Assembly (NCBI GenBank): GCA_903831255.1
Contig: CAIKWZ010000013.1
Span: 124,001-188,000 of the forward strand
DNA: 64,000 nt
DNA from: an uncultured Alphaproteobacteria bacterium
GTDB taxonomy: Bacteria; Pseudomonadota; Alphaproteobacteria; Caulobacterales; Hyphomonadaceae
Reading direction: 5' to 3'
This document shows positions 25,688 to 35,125 of the stretch, in pieces; the first letter of the stretch is position 1; each line of letters starts with the position of its first letter. Made by a program: the position numbers and the translations under genes. The notes under the pieces are model-generated. The model saw only the letters and a program-made list of their open reading frames with translations, was not told the DNA's origin and searched no databases.

Positions 25688-26332
25688 TCAGAGGACGCCA
25701 CCGGAACGCGCGCGACACCCTCCGCCGGGAGCGCGTTCAAGGCGGCCGGCCTGATCGCCAGCGTCACGAAGGGCCACAAGGAGCGCTGCGTCAGGACGCA
25801 TGAGAAAAGATGAGCTCGCAAGAATCGTTCGGTCGGGTCCGAGGAGTTCGATCAGCAGACCTTCGCCCGTCTGCTCCAAACTCCGCGCCAGACGAGCCTC
25901 GCCCTCCCTCCGATCCGGCCAGGTCCAGGCCATGACCATGCCTGACTGGAGGGTCGCACGAACGCTCAGCTCGTCAATTGAAGGTCCCGATCCCAGAGTG
26001 CGGTCGGCGACACGCGAAACGAGGATCTGCACAGACACAGGCCTCGTCAGTCCCTCAGGGAGAAGCCCGGAGTACTCGAGCATCAGGCCGGGCGGAGCGA
26101 AGTGATCGGACTCAAGCCGTCGCTCCGGCGCCGGCGCCCAGGCCAGAGGGGCCTCGTCCCGCGAGCCGCCGGACACGGTCGCTATGATCTCGCCATAATC
26201 GCCAGCGCGGCTCACATAGCAGGATACGAGGTCAGCCCAGGCAGGCTCCCCCGCCCAGGCGAAAGCCAGGCATGCAAATAGCCCACCAATCGCCGACCTT
26301 GCGCCCATAGCCTCAGCGTCCCGTGTAATCAC
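25688..26332 (-). CDS. Secreted hypothetical protein
   Basis: A 214-residue exported protein of unknown family. A signal peptide is visible (about 9-34: MGARSAIGGLFACLAFAW then an AWA end). The mature part is beta-rich, ending in an Arg/Gly-rich tail. The GTG start overlaps the stop of the upstream gene (26329) by four bases (GTGA), which implies translational coupling; an internal ATG at 26308 is an alternative start and gives a cleaner signal peptide. The pair probably works as a periplasmic complex. Confidence 0.6.
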   Translation of the reverse strand: MITRDAEAMGARSAIGGLFACLAFAWAGEPAWADLVSCYVSRAGDYGEIIATVSGGSRDEAPLAWAPAPERRLESDHFAPPGLMLEYSGLLPEGLTRPVSVQILVSRVADRTLGSGPSIDELSVRATLQSGMVMAWTWPDRREGEARLARSLEQTGEGLLIELLGPDRTILASSSFLMRPDAALLVALRDAGDQAGRLERAPGGGCRARSGGVL

Positions 26333-26856
26333 TCCCGCCGTTCAGCCCGAAAACTGGTCCGGCCCTCGAGCTTGATCATGTAGCTGCCGAGCGCCGCGCG
26401 TCGGATCTCCGCACTCCAGGGCCCCTTCCCCAAGCCGCCCAGACGGATGTCGTCGGTCTGACGCCAGACCTGACCGTTCTCCATCACGAGGCGCATGCGT
26501 CCGTCCGATCCGACCTCAAGGCGATCAACGCGAAGACTGAGAGCCTCCATCGGCGCGGCGCCCTTCGCTCCGCCGGACAGGACCCCGGCGGTCAGGGCGG
26601 GAACCGATGGCAGTTTCAGCCCGAACGCCTCAGTCTCAACTTTTCGGATCTGATCGCGCGTGACAACCGCGAGACGCCCGTCTGTCTCCTCAGACCGGAG
26701 GCGTTTAGCCTCCCTGTCGAAACAGGCGAGACGCTCTGCATCCTCGGAGATGGAAAGACACGCCAGAACCGGATCAAGGGGCCTTTCCTGCGCCGCAGCG
26801 ATCGGCGCGAGCAGCAAAAGTCCACCCCAGCAGGCGAGCGCTGACAGAATTTTCAT
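26329..26856 (-). CDS. Secreted hypothetical protein, upstream partner of the 25688 gene
   Basis: A 175-residue protein with a clean signal peptide (MKILSALACWGGLLLLAPIAAA, cleaved before QERP). Near the mature N-terminus is a cysteine pair in the pattern ACLSISEDAERLACFDREA, a motif I have seen at the start of many uncharacterised alphaproteobacterial periplasmic proteins. The C-terminal part is beta-rich (WRQTDDIRLGG and following). It is coupled to the next gene by a 4-bp overlap and diverges from the peptide-binding lipoprotein gene. Function unknown. Confidence 0.6.
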   Translation of the reverse strand: MKILSALACWGGLLLLAPIAAAQERPLDPVLACLSISEDAERLACFDREAKRLRSEETDGRLAVVTRDQIRKVETEAFGLKLPSVPALTAGVLSGGAKGAAPMEALSLRVDRLEVGSDGRMRLVMENGQVWRQTDDIRLGGLGKGPWSAEIRRAALGSYMIKLEGRTSFRAERRE

Positions 26857-26943
26857 CGGAAATTCCAGCTATCGAAGACACCGGCGGCGTCAGGCACTTT
26901 CAATTTCGGTCACTCTGACGCTAGTTTCCCCTAAAGGAAAGCC

Positions 26944-26965
26944 TGGGGCCGTGACCGCGGCCCCA
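26944..26965 (+). promoter_or_regulatory. Hairpin directly upstream of the binding-protein RBS
   Basis: Eight-bp arms TGGGGCCG / CGGCCCCA enclose the loop TGACCG and end three bases before the strong RBS AAAGGAGAG (26968-26976). It could modulate translation or protect the mRNA 5' end. There is no T-tract. Confidence 0.4.
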
Positions 26966-26983
26966 CAAAGGAGAGTTCGCACC

Positions 26984-28612
26984 ATGGCCCACAGGTTCGC
27001 AGCCCTTAGCGGGATCCTGGCCGCTGCCGTTCTTGCGCTCGGAGCGTGCGGCGAGACGGAACCGAGAACGCCGGCCGCCGAACAACTGCGGCGCGGCATC
27101 GGCGCCAATCCTGACAGTCTTGATCCCCAACAGGCGGAAGGCACCTGGGCCAACGACGTGATCGGGGACATGTTCATCGGACTGTTTACCGAGGACGCGG
27201 CAGCGCGGCCGGTACCCGGGGTGGCGGAGAGCTGGACCGTTTCCGAGGATGGTCTCGTGTGGACCTTCAAGCTGAAACAGACCAACTGGTCAGACGGCAC
27301 GCCGCTGACAGCGAACGACTTCGTCTTCGGGTTCCGAAGACTGCTCGACCCCAAGACGGTCGGCGCCGTCTACGCGTCAATCCAGTACGGCATCAAGAAC
27401 GCCCGGGACGTCAATGGCGGGCGACTGCCGACCGATCAGCTCGGGGTTCGAGCGATTGACGACTACACGCTGGAGCTCACCCTTGAGAACCCCATGCCCT
27501 ACCTGCCTGGCGTCCTGAAGCACTACACGGCGTATCCGATCCCGGAGCATGTCGTGACGGTTCATGGCGAGGACTGGACAGACCCGGAAAATCTTGTGGT
27601 GAACGGGCCCTATAAGCTGGCGGAATGGCGATCGGGAGACTTTATCAGATCCGTAAAGAATGAGGCCTTCTCAGGCGCATCCGAACTCTGCTTCAGCGAG
27701 ATCGTCTACTTTCCAATTTCTGACCATGACCAGATGGTGCGCCGTGCCCAGGCGGGCGAAATCGACATGAACAACTCTTTCCCGAGCGGTCAGCTCGAAG
27801 AAACCCGAAAAAAGCTTCCCGGCTGGCCGCGGATCGCCCCCATGATGGCGACTACCTATGTTGTCGCCAACACAACCCGAGAGCCGTTCAATAATCCCCG
27901 GGTCCGCGAGGCGCTCGCTCTTGCAATGGACCGGGAGTACATCGTCGCCAACATCCTCAAGGGTGGCCAGCTGCCAGCCTACGGCTTTGTCCCGTCCGGC
28001 ATGAACGGATATCCAGAGGGCGCACGCTTCACATGGGCCGATCTGCCGCGAGAGCAGCGCCTCCAGAAAGCCAAGCAGCTGCTTGAAGAGGCCGGCTTCG
28101 GGCCGGACGCCCCGTTTGCGTTCGAGTACGCTCATCGCGCGTCTGGCGACAATCCCCGCATCGCGCCCGTGCTACAGGCGAACTGGTCGGACATCGCCCC
28201 CTGGGTCAAACCGGAAATCCGCCAGGTCGAGACACAGGCCCTCTACAATCAGCTTCAGTCCAAGGACTACGCCGTCGCCGATACCGGCTGGGTCGCAGAC
28301 TACAACGACGCCTACAATTTCCTCTACCTTCTCGACAGCCGGACGGGCCCGATGAACTACGGCGCCTACGCCAACCCCGCCTATGACGCGCTCCTCGATC
28401 AGTCGAGCAAGGAACTCGATCCTGCGGCACGTGCAGGACTTCTCAAGCAGGCCGAGCAGATCCTGCTGAACGACGCCGCGATCCTGCCTCTCCTCATACG
28501 AGTTACTCAGGACATCGTGGATCCGAATATCTCCGGGTATGAGGACAATGCCGAAGACATCCACCGTTCGCGCTACATGTGTCGTAAAGCCCCGGCGCCG
28601 ACCGCCGGCTGA
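26984..28612 (+). CDS. Peptide-binding lipoprotein of ABC transporter (OppA/MppA-like)
   Basis: The start is the ATG at 26984 behind a strong AAAGGAGAG; longer in-frame starts would overlap the divergent gene. The product is 542 residues with a lipoprotein signal (LAAAVLALGAC, Cys at about 22) and a full SBP_bac_5 domain. Recognisable parts are IGANPDSLDPQQAEGTWAN, the segment LVWTFKLKQTNWSDGTPLTA, and VVNGPYKLAEW. The long-chain OppA class binds peptides in the periplasm and delivers them to the OppBC channel. The OppB/OppC genes lie 1.7 kb upstream, so it is probably their partner. Confidence 0.9.
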   Translation: MAHRFAALSGILAAAVLALGACGETEPRTPAAEQLRRGIGANPDSLDPQQAEGTWANDVIGDMFIGLFTEDAAARPVPGVAESWTVSEDGLVWTFKLKQTNWSDGTPLTANDFVFGFRRLLDPKTVGAVYASIQYGIKNARDVNGGRLPTDQLGVRAIDDYTLELTLENPMPYLPGVLKHYTAYPIPEHVVTVHGEDWTDPENLVVNGPYKLAEWRSGDFIRSVKNEAFSGASELCFSEIVYFPISDHDQMVRRAQAGEIDMNNSFPSGQLEETRKKLPGWPRIAPMMATTYVVANTTREPFNNPRVREALALAMDREYIVANILKGGQLPAYGFVPSGMNGYPEGARFTWADLPREQRLQKAKQLLEEAGFGPDAPFAFEYAHRASGDNPRIAPVLQANWSDIAPWVKPEIRQVETQALYNQLQSKDYAVADTGWVADYNDAYNFLYLLDSRTGPMNYGAYANPAYDALLDQSSKELDPAARAGLLKQAEQILLNDAAILPLLIRVTQDIVDPNISGYEDNAEDIHRSRYMCRKAPAPTAG

Positions 28613-28638
28613 GGCCGCTGCCCGCGGCGCCTTCGTTC

Positions 28639-29484
28639 TCAGCTGGCCGGAGAGCTCTCGGGCTCTCCGCGCCCCCGGAGAGCGAAGGAGACCTCATCGA
28701 TCAGAGATTTGATGAGGGAGGCGTTCGCGCCCATGTCCGACCCAGCCTGACGGGATGCGGCGCGCACATCGATCCTGGAGCCGGTTTCATCCGGAGAAAT
28801 GCGCACGGCGATGTCGGAGGGGAGACCATACCAGCGGGAGTAATGAACCGCCTCCACCTGACCTCCAGGCGGATCATTCAGCATCACCGCCCACCCAAGG
28901 CGCTCGGCGGCCTCAGCTACGGCGAGCGTCGCTTCCGGAGGGGGAGCTCCCACGCGCACAGGGTTCAGATCGTAGACCTCGGACTGCGCATCGGCGAATG
29001 AACGCCCAGCCCAGGCCCCGGCCTCCTCGGGAAAGACCGCGTCGTCACGAATCGGGGCAGCGCCTGCCGCCTCCCGCACGTCCAGCGCGCGCACCGTGAA
29101 GGACACCGGCTGCGTCCAATCGGTCTGGACATCATGCAGCGGCGGAAGGCTTGCTCGCTCGAGATCGAACGCCTGAAGCCTCAGGACACCGATCAGACAG
29201 ACCAGAGCGAGCGCTACCGCCGGCGCTGCACCCCTCCTCGGCGGCGACACGAGATTGGCAAGAAGAGCGCCAAGCGCCACCACTCCTCCCGCAGAGAAGA
29301 CCCACATTGAGGCTCTGGAGAGCCCCCTCATCGCGAAGCCGATGTCGGCCAGCCCCGAACGATAAAGCGCGGGCCCCGCCAAAAGTATGCCGCAACCGAC
29401 CAGGAACAGCGCCGCAGCCGCCCAGAGCAGATAAAGGCGCGCCCCACGCAGGGGCGGAGGCGCGCCGGATCCGGGAGCGGTCAT
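28639..29484 (-). CDS. DUF1499 family membrane protein
   Basis: A 281-residue protein with three N-terminal membrane segments (about 15-38, 58-76 and 84-104). A DUF1499 domain follows (about 140-270: FADAQSEVYDLNPVRV, LGWAVMLNDPPGGQVEAV and DIAVRISPDETGSRIDVRAA). The function of DUF1499 proteins is not established. The start ATG overlaps the acyl-CoA ligase stop by four bases (ATGA), so the two genes are translationally coupled. An 8-bp hairpin near its 3' end (28648-28669) may act as terminator for the convergent oppA gene. Confidence 0.8.
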   Translation of the reverse strand: MTAPGSGAPPPLRGARLYLLWAAAALFLVGCGILLAGPALYRSGLADIGFAMRGLSRASMWVFSAGGVVALGALLANLVSPPRRGAAPAVALALVCLIGVLRLQAFDLERASLPPLHDVQTDWTQPVSFTVRALDVREAAGAAPIRDDAVFPEEAGAWAGRSFADAQSEVYDLNPVRVGAPPPEATLAVAEAAERLGWAVMLNDPPGGQVEAVHYSRWYGLPSDIAVRISPDETGSRIDVRAASRQAGSDMGANASLIKSLIDEVSFALRGRGEPESSPAS

Positions 29485-31214
29485 CCCGCCGCCTGAATGG
29501 TGGGGAGAATGTAGCCCTTAAAAGTGTCGCGAAGCTGCAGCTTGTTGATCTTTCCCGTCGCCCCGAGGGGGATCTTCTCGACGAACGCAACATCGTCGGG
29601 CATCCACCATTTTGCAATCTTGCCGTCCAGGAAGGTGAGTATCTCCTCGCGGGAAGCGTTTTCGCCGGGCTTCAGCTCGATGATGAGCAATGGACGTTCA
29701 TCCCACTTCGGATGCGCCAGACCGATGGCGGCGGCGTTGGCCACGGCCGGATGACCGACTGCGATGTTCTCGATGTCGATCGAGGATATCCACTCGCCGC
29801 CGGACTTGATCACATCCTTCGCGCGGTCGGTGATCTGCATGAACCCGAGCGGACAGATGTTGGCCACGTCGCCGGTGTCAAAGAAGCCGTCCTTATCGAG
29901 AATGTTCCCCCCGACGCCTTTGAAATAGCCGTTGGCGACGGCCCACCCACGAACCACGAGATGACCGGACGTCTTCCCGTCGCGCGCCACATCCGCGCCG
30001 TTGTCGTCGACGATCTTCATCTGAACGCCGAAAGGCGGACGACCCTGCTTCAGCTTGTAGCGAACCACTTCGTCTCGTCCCTTGGCGACAATCTCAGGGG
30101 TCATCGAGCCGAGAGACCCCATGGGGCTCATTTCCGTCATGCCCCACGCATGCACGACCTCAACCTGATAATTCTCCTCGAACGCCCTGAGAATTCTCTC
30201 CGGAACGGCTGAGCCGCCGATCACGACGCGACCCAGATGAGGCAGCGACAGGGAGTTGGCCTCAAGATGCTGAAGCAGCATCAGCCAGACCGTCGGAACA
30301 GCGGCGGAGAATGTCACCTTCTCGGTGTCCAGAAGCTCGAAGATCGAGGCTCCATCCATCTTGGCGCCCGGCATGATAATGCTTGCGCCGGTCAGGGGAC
30401 CGCAGAAGGTGATGCCCCAGGCGTTGGCGTGGAACATGGGGACGACGGGAAGAACGACATCGCCAGCTCCAAGCGCGAGGCCGTCCTTCTGGAGCGCCAT
30501 GAGCGCGTGCAGGACGTTTGAGCGATGAGAGTAGAGGACGCCCTTGGGATCTCCGGTCGTCCCTGACGTGTAGCAAAGACCGCAGGCGGTGCGCTCATCG
30601 AAGTCGCCCCAGACCACGTCCCGAGACTTGCCCGCGATATACGTTTCATAAGCGACAAGATTGGGGATGGAGGTTTCCTTCGGCATGTGCGCCTCGTCCG
30701 TCAGGAGCACATAGCGCCGCACGGTCGGGCACTTCGAATGAATGGCCTCAACAATCGGCAGGAAGGTCGTGTCGAAGAAAAGGTGCGTGTCTTCGGCGTG
30801 ATTGATGATCCACGCGATCTGCTCAGGGAAGAGCCGCGGGTTCACCGTGTGCAGAACCCCGCCGATGCACATGGCGCCATACCAGGTCTCCATATGACGG
30901 CCGGTGTTCCAGGCAAGAGTGGCGATTCGATCGCCCATCTTCATCCCGTCTTCCAGCAGAGCGGACGAGCACTGCTTCGCCCGGTCGTAGATCTCGGCGT
31001 AAGTCTGACGGATGATCGGCCCCTCAACCGTTCGCGTCACAATCTCGCGGAACCCGTGATTGACCCGTGCGTGCTCGAGGATCTTGTCCACCGTCAGGGG
31101 GAAATCCTGCATCAGGCCGTAAAGGGGGGCCTGAGTCCCGGACGACGTCCCTGCGCCGACGGGCGGAGCCGCCTTAACCGGGGAGGGCTTCTTCCCGCCA
31201 AAACCGAACACCAT
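29481..31214 (-). CDS. Medium/long-chain fatty-acyl-CoA ligase (AMP-forming)
   Basis: A 577-residue ANL-superfamily enzyme that activates a carboxylic acid to its CoA thioester through an acyl-AMP. The P-loop is [11 protein letters not shown] (about 215-225). The A5 region is [12 protein letters not shown], the A8 hinge is [13 protein letters not shown], and the catalytic lysine is in [12 protein letters not shown] near the C-terminus. The sequence is closest to the FadD/DmdB-like group of alphaproteobacteria. The N-terminus has an extra 30-residue Gly/Pro/Lys-rich segment. It is coupled to DUF1499 downstream. An inverted repeat 200 bp upstream (31414-31439) may be an operator. Confidence 0.9.
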   Translation of the reverse strand: MVFGFGGKKPSPVKAAPPVGAGTSSGTQAPLYGLMQDFPLTVDKILEHARVNHGFREIVTRTVEGPIIRQTYAEIYDRAKQCSSALLEDGMKMGDRIATLAWNTGRHMETWYGAMCIGGVLHTVNPRLFPEQIAWIINHAEDTHLFFDTTFLPIVEAIHSKCPTVRRYVLLTDEAHMPKETSIPNLVAYETYIAGKSRDVVWGDFDERTACGLCYTSGTTGDPKGVLYSHRSNVLHALMALQKDGLALGAGDVVLPVVPMFHANAWGITFCGPLTGASIIMPGAKMDGASIFELLDTEKVTFSAAVPTVWLMLLQHLEANSLSLPHLGRVVIGGSAVPERILRAFEENYQVEVVHAWGMTEMSPMGSLGSMTPEIVAKGRDEVVRYKLKQGRPPFGVQMKIVDDNGADVARDGKTSGHLVVRGWAVANGYFKGVGGNILDKDGFFDTGDVANICPLGFMQITDRAKDVIKSGGEWISSIDIENIAVGHPAVANAAAIGLAHPKWDERPLLIIELKPGENASREEILTFLDGKIAKWWMPDDVAFVEKIPLGATGKINKLQLRDTFKGYILPTIQAAG

Positions 31215-31604
31215 TCACTCTTCTCCCTTGTCGAACCGCCGCATCGAAACGAGGACATTAGACGCCGCCCCTGCCGGCTGCAATTCATCCGGCGGCCCCA
31301 ATACCGACCCTTTCCTCATTTTTGATCGGGAAAGCTCAGATTCAAGCCGCTGCAGCGACTTCAGCCGCCGGATATTCGCCTCCCGCCGTTCCCGGTCACA
31401 AATTCCAACCGACTGTCGCTTCATTGTGACCAAGCGACACGCCTCCCCGCCCATTTTTCTCTCGACGCCTGCGGGCCGGGACCCTATGTCACCGCCTTCC
31501 GCAATCTGGCTCGAGTTTCCCCTAAGGAAGGGGCGCTCGTTCAGGGGCGGACACCAAACGGCGGGCTTTTGCGAAACAGGGGCTCGCGGAGAAGGCGTAT
31601 GACG
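31215..31604. other. Intergenic region between acyl-CoA ligase and pckG
   Basis: No convincing gene. A minus-strand open frame at 31215-31454 ends just before the ligase start, but it has no signal, family features or clear RBS. The region holds an 8-bp inverted repeat (31414-31439) and, at its right end, the pckG promoter. Confidence 0.45.
31414..31439. promoter_or_regulatory. Candidate operator upstream of the acyl-CoA ligase
   Basis: TGTCGCTT (31414-31421) and AAGCGACA (31432-31439) form a perfect inverted repeat with a 10-bp centre, 200 bp upstream of the ligase start. The symmetry is like binding sites of TetR- or GntR-type dimers that control fatty-acid genes. No regulator gene is adjacent. 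Confidence 0.35.
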
Positions 31605-31633
31605 TTGGACTCATCCGATGCGTGACCTATAGT
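31605..31633 (+). promoter_or_regulatory. Sigma70-like promoter of pckG
   Basis: TTGGAC (31605-31610) and TATAGT (31628-31633) are separated by 17 bp. Transcription would start near 31640, leaving a leader of about 100 bases before the pckG start. Confidence 0.55.
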
Positions 31634-31741
31634 CCCGCGATCGCGATGAGGGTCTCCGGCGGAAGTCGGGGTCCCGAGACTGGATGGGCGGTTTTAAGGA
31701 ACTGAACGGGGCCGCTCCCGTCTCGTGCGAACGGCAGGTTG

Positions 31742-33631
31742 ATGGGATTGGTCTTCATGAAGATGACGGACGAGGCTCAGGTGGTCGCCAGACAGACAGG
31801 TTCACGGGACGCAGGCGCCCTCAGCATTCCGGGTCTGGAATCCCCTCCGACCCAGCATGCGCGACTGATCGCATGGGTCAGAGAGATTGCAGCCCTCACA
31901 CAACCCGATCGCGTCTACTGGTGCGACGGATCGGACGCGGAGTGGGAGCGGCTCACAGGCGAGCTGATCGAGGCTGGCACCCTCAAACGTCTTAATCCCG
32001 CCAAGAGACCGAATTCTTTCTACGCCGCCTCAGATCCCAAGGACGTCGCGCGCGTTGAGAGCCGGACATTCATCTGTTCGAAGCGTGAAGAGGACGCCGG
32101 CCCGACCAATAACTGGCGGGACCCGGAAGAAATGCGGGCTCTGCTGAACGGCCTGTTCGAAGGATGCATGCGCGGGCGAACCCTTTACGTCGTGCCTTTC
32201 TGCATGGGGCCCCTCGGCTCGAAAATCTCGGCGCTGGGTGTTGAAATCACCGACAGCGCCTATGTGGCGATTTCGATGCGGGTCATGACCCGCATGGGTC
32301 GAGATGCGCTGGAGCTTCTGGGTGAGGACGGGTTCTTCGTGCCGGCCGTTCACACGCTCGGCGCGCCCCTCGCGCCCGGCCAGAAGGATGTGCCCTGGCC
32401 CTGCAACGACGAAAAGTACATCGTGCATTATCCGGAAACCCGGGAAATCTGGTCTTACGGGTCGGGCTATGGCGGAAACGCACTCCTTGGGAAAAAGTGC
32501 TACGCCCTGCGCATCGCCTCTGTCATGGCGCGGGACAATGGCTGGCTCGCCGAGCACATGCTGATTCTCAAACTGACGAACCCTGAGGGACGATCATCCT
32601 TCGTGGCGGCCGCATTCCCTTCAGCCTGCGGCAAAACCAACCTCGCCATGCTTGAGCCGACCATTCCGGGCTGGAAAGCTGAAACGGTGGGCGACGACAT
32701 CTGCTGGATGCGCTTCGGAGACGATGGTCGCCTGTACGCGATCAACCCGGAAGCGGGCTTCTTCGGCGTCGCCCCCGGAACCTCAGCCGCCACCAACCGC
32801 AATGCTCTCGAGAGCTGCTCAAAGAACACGGTCTTCACCAATGTGGCGCTGACAGAGGACGGAGACGTCTGGTGGGAAGGCCTGTCCAAGGAGCCTCCGC
32901 CGAATCTGACTGACTGGCGCGGACGGAAATGGTCGCCTTCTTCAGGCGAGCCGGCAGCTCATCCGAACGCTCGTTTCGCCTGCCCGGCGGATCAGTGTCC
33001 GGTGATCGCTTCAGAATGGGCCGATCCGAAGGGTGTCCCGATTTCCGCTATCCTGTTCGGGGGGCGACGCGCGTCGGCTGTCCCGCTCGTCACGGAAGCG
33101 TTCGACTGGGAACACGGCGTGTTCATGGGATCGACGGTCGCGTCTGAGGGAACGGCCGCCGCTGAGAACAGAGTGGGCGAACTGCGGCGCGACCCCTTCG
33201 CGATGCTTCCGTTCTGCGGATACAATATGGGAGACTACTTCGCCCACTGGCTCAGGATCGGCGCCACAGCATCCGACCCGGCTAAGCTGCCGAGAATCTT
33301 TTTCGTGAACTGGTTCCGGAAGGACACGAACGGAAAGTTCATCTGGCCCGGATTCGGAGAGAACAGCCGGGTTCTCAAGTGGATCGTCGGACGGCTTGAG
33401 GGAACGGCCCACGCCAACGAGACCGCTATCGGCCGGGTTCCTGCAAAGTCCTCGCTCGATGTCGGGGGGCTCGGCCTTTCGGATGATCAGCTCGAAACCC
33501 TCCTCACCGTAAATCATGACGTCTGGAGAGAAGAGGCCTCGCTCATTCCGGCCTTCTTCGAACGGTTCGGCGATCATCTTCCCAAGGAGCTCTGGGACCA
33601 GCACGACGCCCTGACCCGTCGATTGGGCTGA
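31742..33631 (+). CDS. pckG: Phosphoenolpyruvate carboxykinase (GTP)
   Basis: A GTP-type PEPCK converting oxaloacetate and GTP to phosphoenolpyruvate, GDP and CO2, the entry step of gluconeogenesis. The product is about 629 residues, the usual length for the family. The P-loop and the reactive cysteine are in [15 protein letters not shown] (about residue 292-306). Other diagnostic parts are the [18 protein letters not shown] stretch (about 242-259) and [21 protein letters not shown] in outline. I use the ATG at 31742 (AGG three to four bases upstream); ATGs at 31757 and 31763 are possible. It has its own promoter and converges with the YjbR-like gene. Confidence 0.92.
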   Translation: MGLVFMKMTDEAQVVARQTGSRDAGALSIPGLESPPTQHARLIAWVREIAALTQPDRVYWCDGSDAEWERLTGELIEAGTLKRLNPAKRPNSFYAASDPKDVARVESRTFICSKREEDAGPTNNWRDPEEMRALLNGLFEGCMRGRTLYVVPFCMGPLGSKISALGVEITDSAYVAISMRVMTRMGRDALELLGEDGFFVPAVHTLGAPLAPGQKDVPWPCNDEKYIVHYPETREIWSYGSGYGGNALLGKKCYALRIASVMARDNGWLAEHMLILKLTNPEGRSSFVAAAFPSACGKTNLAMLEPTIPGWKAETVGDDICWMRFGDDGRLYAINPEAGFFGVAPGTSAATNRNALESCSKNTVFTNVALTEDGDVWWEGLSKEPPPNLTDWRGRKWSPSSGEPAAHPNARFACPADQCPVIASEWADPKGVPISAILFGGRRASAVPLVTEAFDWEHGVFMGSTVASEGTAAAENRVGELRRDPFAMLPFCGYNMGDYFAHWLRIGATASDPAKLPRIFFVNWFRKDTNGKFIWPGFGENSRVLKWIVGRLEGTAHANETAIGRVPAKSSLDVGGLGLSDDQLETLLTVNHDVWREEASLIPAFFERFGDHLPKELWDQHDALTRRLG

Positions 33632-33697
33632 TATCTCTCACGCTTCTGCAGCCGTCTCCGCACACGTCTGCGACGGAGGCGGATCTCTGAACTTGCC

Positions 33698-34063
33698 TCA
33701 AAGGCCCAGCTCAAGACGGGTTCGAGCCGGCAGGGCGGCTGTGACGAGGCGATAGGACATATCGATCAGGGACGCGGTCTCCTCCCAGTCAACGCTATCA
33801 CAGCTGACCTGCAACCAGGTCAGACCGCGCGAGGCGAGATACGGCGCCGGCCTGTAGCCCGCTGCATTCCGCAGGGCCTCAAAGGCGATTGGGGAGACTT
33901 TGACTGAAACGCCCCACCCTCCTTCGCGGAGAGCGGCGCCGATCGCAAAGACCCTCGGCCCCACCTTCCAGACCGTGGCTCCGCCCCACTGAATGACGCG
34001 ATAAGCCCCCGGTCGCGCTGCGCAAACCCGGTCGAACGAATCGGCGGCGACAGCGCCGGACAC
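33698..34063 (-). CDS. MmcQ/YjbR family protein
   Basis: The start is placed at the GTG at 34063, seven bases after GGGGAG. A longer frame would run back over the stop of the upstream cyclase gene. The product is 121 residues and covers a YjbR (CyaY-like fold) domain. It has the WGGATVWKVGPRVFAI segment and the conserved LASRGLTWLQVSCDS motif, ending in a helix (SYRLVTAALPARTR). The family binds DNA in some cases, but its role is not established. It starts 20 bp after the cyclase-family gene and is probably co-transcribed. Confidence 0.8.
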   Translation of the reverse strand: MSGAVAADSFDRVCAARPGAYRVIQWGGATVWKVGPRVFAIGAALREGGWGVSVKVSPIAFEALRNAAGYRPAPYLASRGLTWLQVSCDSVDWEETASLIDMSYRLVTAALPARTRLELGL

Positions 34064-34082
34064 GGACAGCTCCCCAACGACG

Positions 34083-35018
34083 TTATCGGATCGCCACCGG
34101 ATTGATGACCATCTGAACAGTTCCCTGCATGCGGGGAGCGCCAAGAACGAACAGGAACTCCTTGACGCCGTCAGCCGCAAGCTCAGCGGTGTTCAGCGTC
34201 TCAAGAATGTGAACGCCGTTCTTGGCCAGGAGGGTCTGGTGAACGACGAATGGTCGCGAAGCTGTCTCGAAGGGAATCGCCTCAAGCGCTACGGTATCCG
34301 AGCCGATCGCGACCACGCCGAGGTCGGCAAGGAACTGGGCGCCTTCCGCTCCAAGCCCCGGCTCCTGGCTTCTGAACATGTCAGGATCGATTCCGGCCAT
34401 CTTGAGCCAACCGGTGTGAAAAATCACAACGTCGCCTTTCCGGACCCTGATCTTTTGCGCCTTCATAGCCGCTTCGATCTCAGCCCGATTGTAGACATCG
34501 CCGACCTCAAGCATCGGTTTGCCGAAATGCTTCGCCATGTCGATCAGGACGCCCCGGGTAACGATCGGCGGAATAGACGCCAGATCGAGCACATAAGAGG
34601 ACGCCACGAGCGAACCGGGAACCCCATTGTAATAGTGATGATCGACCCCGAGATGAGCCAGGCCGTCGATCTGCGTTCCAATCCCCATCGAGGTTGTCAC
34701 CCGTTCGTCCCAGGCGGTCACACGCTCAGACCCGTTGGAGGTGAAGTCCGATCCGCCCGAAGACAGACGCTCGACCTTGTAGGTTCTGTTCCCGTAGGCG
34801 GGCGTCTCAGGCCCGGTTGGAACTCCCAGAGCGTAGACCTTTCCTGTCGTCACCAGGCGCGCTGCAGTCTTCACGCCGGCGGGAGAGAGGTTATTGAGCG
34901 CTCCAAGCGTGTCGGCTTCTCCATACCGCGAAGTCCACCATGACGGCTCCTGAGCGACAGCGCTCTCCGATACGCATGTCATTATCAACGCCAGCGCCAT
35001 GCGCTTCATGATCGACAT
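34083..35018 (-). CDS. Secreted cyclase-family hydrolase
   Basis: The start is the ATG at 35018, preceded by GGGAGG. The 311-residue product begins with a signal peptide (MSIMKRMALALIMTCVSES, cleaved after AVAQ). It belongs to the Cyclase/DUF superfamily of kynurenine-formamidase-like hydrolases. The metal motif is modified: QIDGLAHLGVDHHYYNG stands where cytosolic members have HxGTHxDxPxH. The large-subgroup signatures TSRYGEADTLGALNNLSP and DVVIFHTGWLK are clear. Exported members of this group are little studied. The YjbR-like gene follows in the same operon. Confidence 0.8.
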   Translation of the reverse strand: MSIMKRMALALIMTCVSESAVAQEPSWWTSRYGEADTLGALNNLSPAGVKTAARLVTTGKVYALGVPTGPETPAYGNRTYKVERLSSGGSDFTSNGSERVTAWDERVTTSMGIGTQIDGLAHLGVDHHYYNGVPGSLVASSYVLDLASIPPIVTRGVLIDMAKHFGKPMLEVGDVYNRAEIEAAMKAQKIRVRKGDVVIFHTGWLKMAGIDPDMFRSQEPGLGAEGAQFLADLGVVAIGSDTVALEAIPFETASRPFVVHQTLLAKNGVHILETLNTAELAADGVKEFLFVLGAPRMQGTVQMVINPVAIR

Positions 35019-35125
35019 TCCCGCCTCCCTTTGTGCGGAGCGCCTCCTGCCTTTCGGCAGCGACGCTCGTCTTTCCTTTAGGATGTCAGCCTGCCATGGG
35101 CGTGACAACTTCGCCAAGTCTTCGT

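Noticed and set aside
24928-25803. 291-codon open frame on the plus strand overlapping oppC
   Set aside because: Its first half is a shifted frame of oppC (the EAA motif is in the other frame); the second half crosses the non-coding gap with Arg/Pro/Gly-rich noise.
29151-30212. 353-codon open frame on the plus strand
   Set aside because: It is antisense to the DUF1499 and acyl-CoA ligase genes; there is no start context or recognisable domain.
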